Assembly: GCA_050516505.1 (NCBI GenBank)
Contig: CP191518.1
Location: 1,922,001-1,986,000, forward strand
DNA: 64,000 nucleotides
DNA from: Scandinavium ludwigii_A
GTDB lineage: Bacteria; Pseudomonadota; Gammaproteobacteria; Enterobacterales; Enterobacteriaceae
Direction of reading: 5' to 3'
Part shown: positions 63,849 through 64,000 of the stretch, in pieces
Layout of the letters: every line of letters starts with the position of its first letter
Numbering within the stretch: the stretch's first letter is position 1
Notes under the pieces: model-generated
What the model was told of the DNA's origin: nothing
The model's input: the letters and a program-made list of their open reading frames with translations, nothing else
Databases searched by the model: none
Program-made: the position numbers and the translations under genes

Positions 63849-63851
63849 TAA

Positions 63852-64000
63852 ATGAAGCTTTTCAAGACAGTACCCGCAGTAGTTGTTCTGGCGGGGGGCC
63901 TTTTTGCGTCGCTGCACGCCGTGGCCGATAATACCGTTTTTACTGTCATGGACGACCCTTCCACAGCGAAGAAACCGTTTGAAGGTAAAATCAACGGCGG
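63852..64000 (+). CDS. ydiY: YdiY, DUF481 outer-membrane-type protein (partial)
   Basis: The first 49 codons only; the gene runs off the window. Signal peptide MKLFKTVPAVVVLAGG...HAVA, then DNTVFTVMDDPSTAKKPFEGK, matching the E. coli YdiY N-terminus. The family (DUF481/YdiY) is predicted to be an outer-membrane barrel; in E. coli it is acid-inducible with unknown role. No clear ribosome site; translation may depend on the preceding small ORF. Confidence 0.85.
   Translation, partial: MKLFKTVPAVVVLAGGLFASLHAVADNTVFTVMDDPSTAKKPFEGKING

Overview
The window is chromosomal DNA from a member of the Enterobacteriaceae close to Escherichia, Enterobacter or Lelliottia. The gene order ychF-pth-ychH-dauA-prs-ispE-lolB / hemA-prfA-prmC-sirB1-kdsA-chaABC-ychO-narLX-narK-narGHJI-tyrosine tRNAs-purU-ychJ-rssAB-galU-hns-tdk-adhE-ychE-oppABCDF-yciU-clsA-yciY-yciI-tonB matches the 26-28 minute region of E. 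coli, and many proteins have exactly the E. coli length. I cannot name the genus from this window alone.

Layout. 0-5.3 kb: two tandem AspT-type aspartate:alanine exchangers and an aspartate 4-decarboxylase, ending in a strong terminator; together they can form a proton-motive decarboxylation cycle. 5.3-8.2 kb: an MFS exporter divergent from a LysR regulator, then a glutathione-peroxidase-like gene. 8.3-20.9 kb: housekeeping genes for translation quality control (ychF, pth, prfA, prmC), PRPP, isoprenoid, haem and Kdo synthesis, lipoprotein sorting and dicarboxylate uptake. 20.9-25.5 kb: cation/proton antiport, glutathione breakdown and an inverse-autotransporter-like protein. 25.5-36.7 kb: the complete nitrate respiration block (sensor NarX, regulator NarL, transporter NarK, reductase NarGHI with its chaperone NarJ), with near-perfect FNR sites before narK and narG. 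36.7-38.2 kb: an exporter and an Lrp-type regulator. 38.2-38.9 kb: two tRNA-Tyr genes followed by 176-bp repeats of the rtT type. 38.9-48 kb: purU, ychJ, the RssAB control of RpoS, galU, hns, tdk and adhE. 48.4-56.4 kb: ychE, the oligopeptide permease and a voltage-gated K+ channel. 56.5-59.9 kb: yciU, cardiolipin synthase, yciY, yciI and tonB. 60-61 kb: a decayed fimbrial locus. 61.3-64 kb: yniA, ydiZ, pfkB and the start of ydiY, genes that in E. coli lie far from tonB.

Relative to E. coli the window lacks sirB2, ychN and the RCK-type kch at their usual places, and has local replacements: a PEBP-family protein next to chaC, and a Kv-type channel after oppF. The most interesting items are the tRNA-Tyr/rtT repeat array, the 30-codon ORF that fills the place of sirB2, the fimbrial remnant at the tonB/yniA synteny break, and the ydiY leader, which holds a 44-codon ORF, a terminator-like hairpin and a possible antiterminator. 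Most of the window is ordinary core genome; I see no CRISPR array, complete insertion sequence or prophage.
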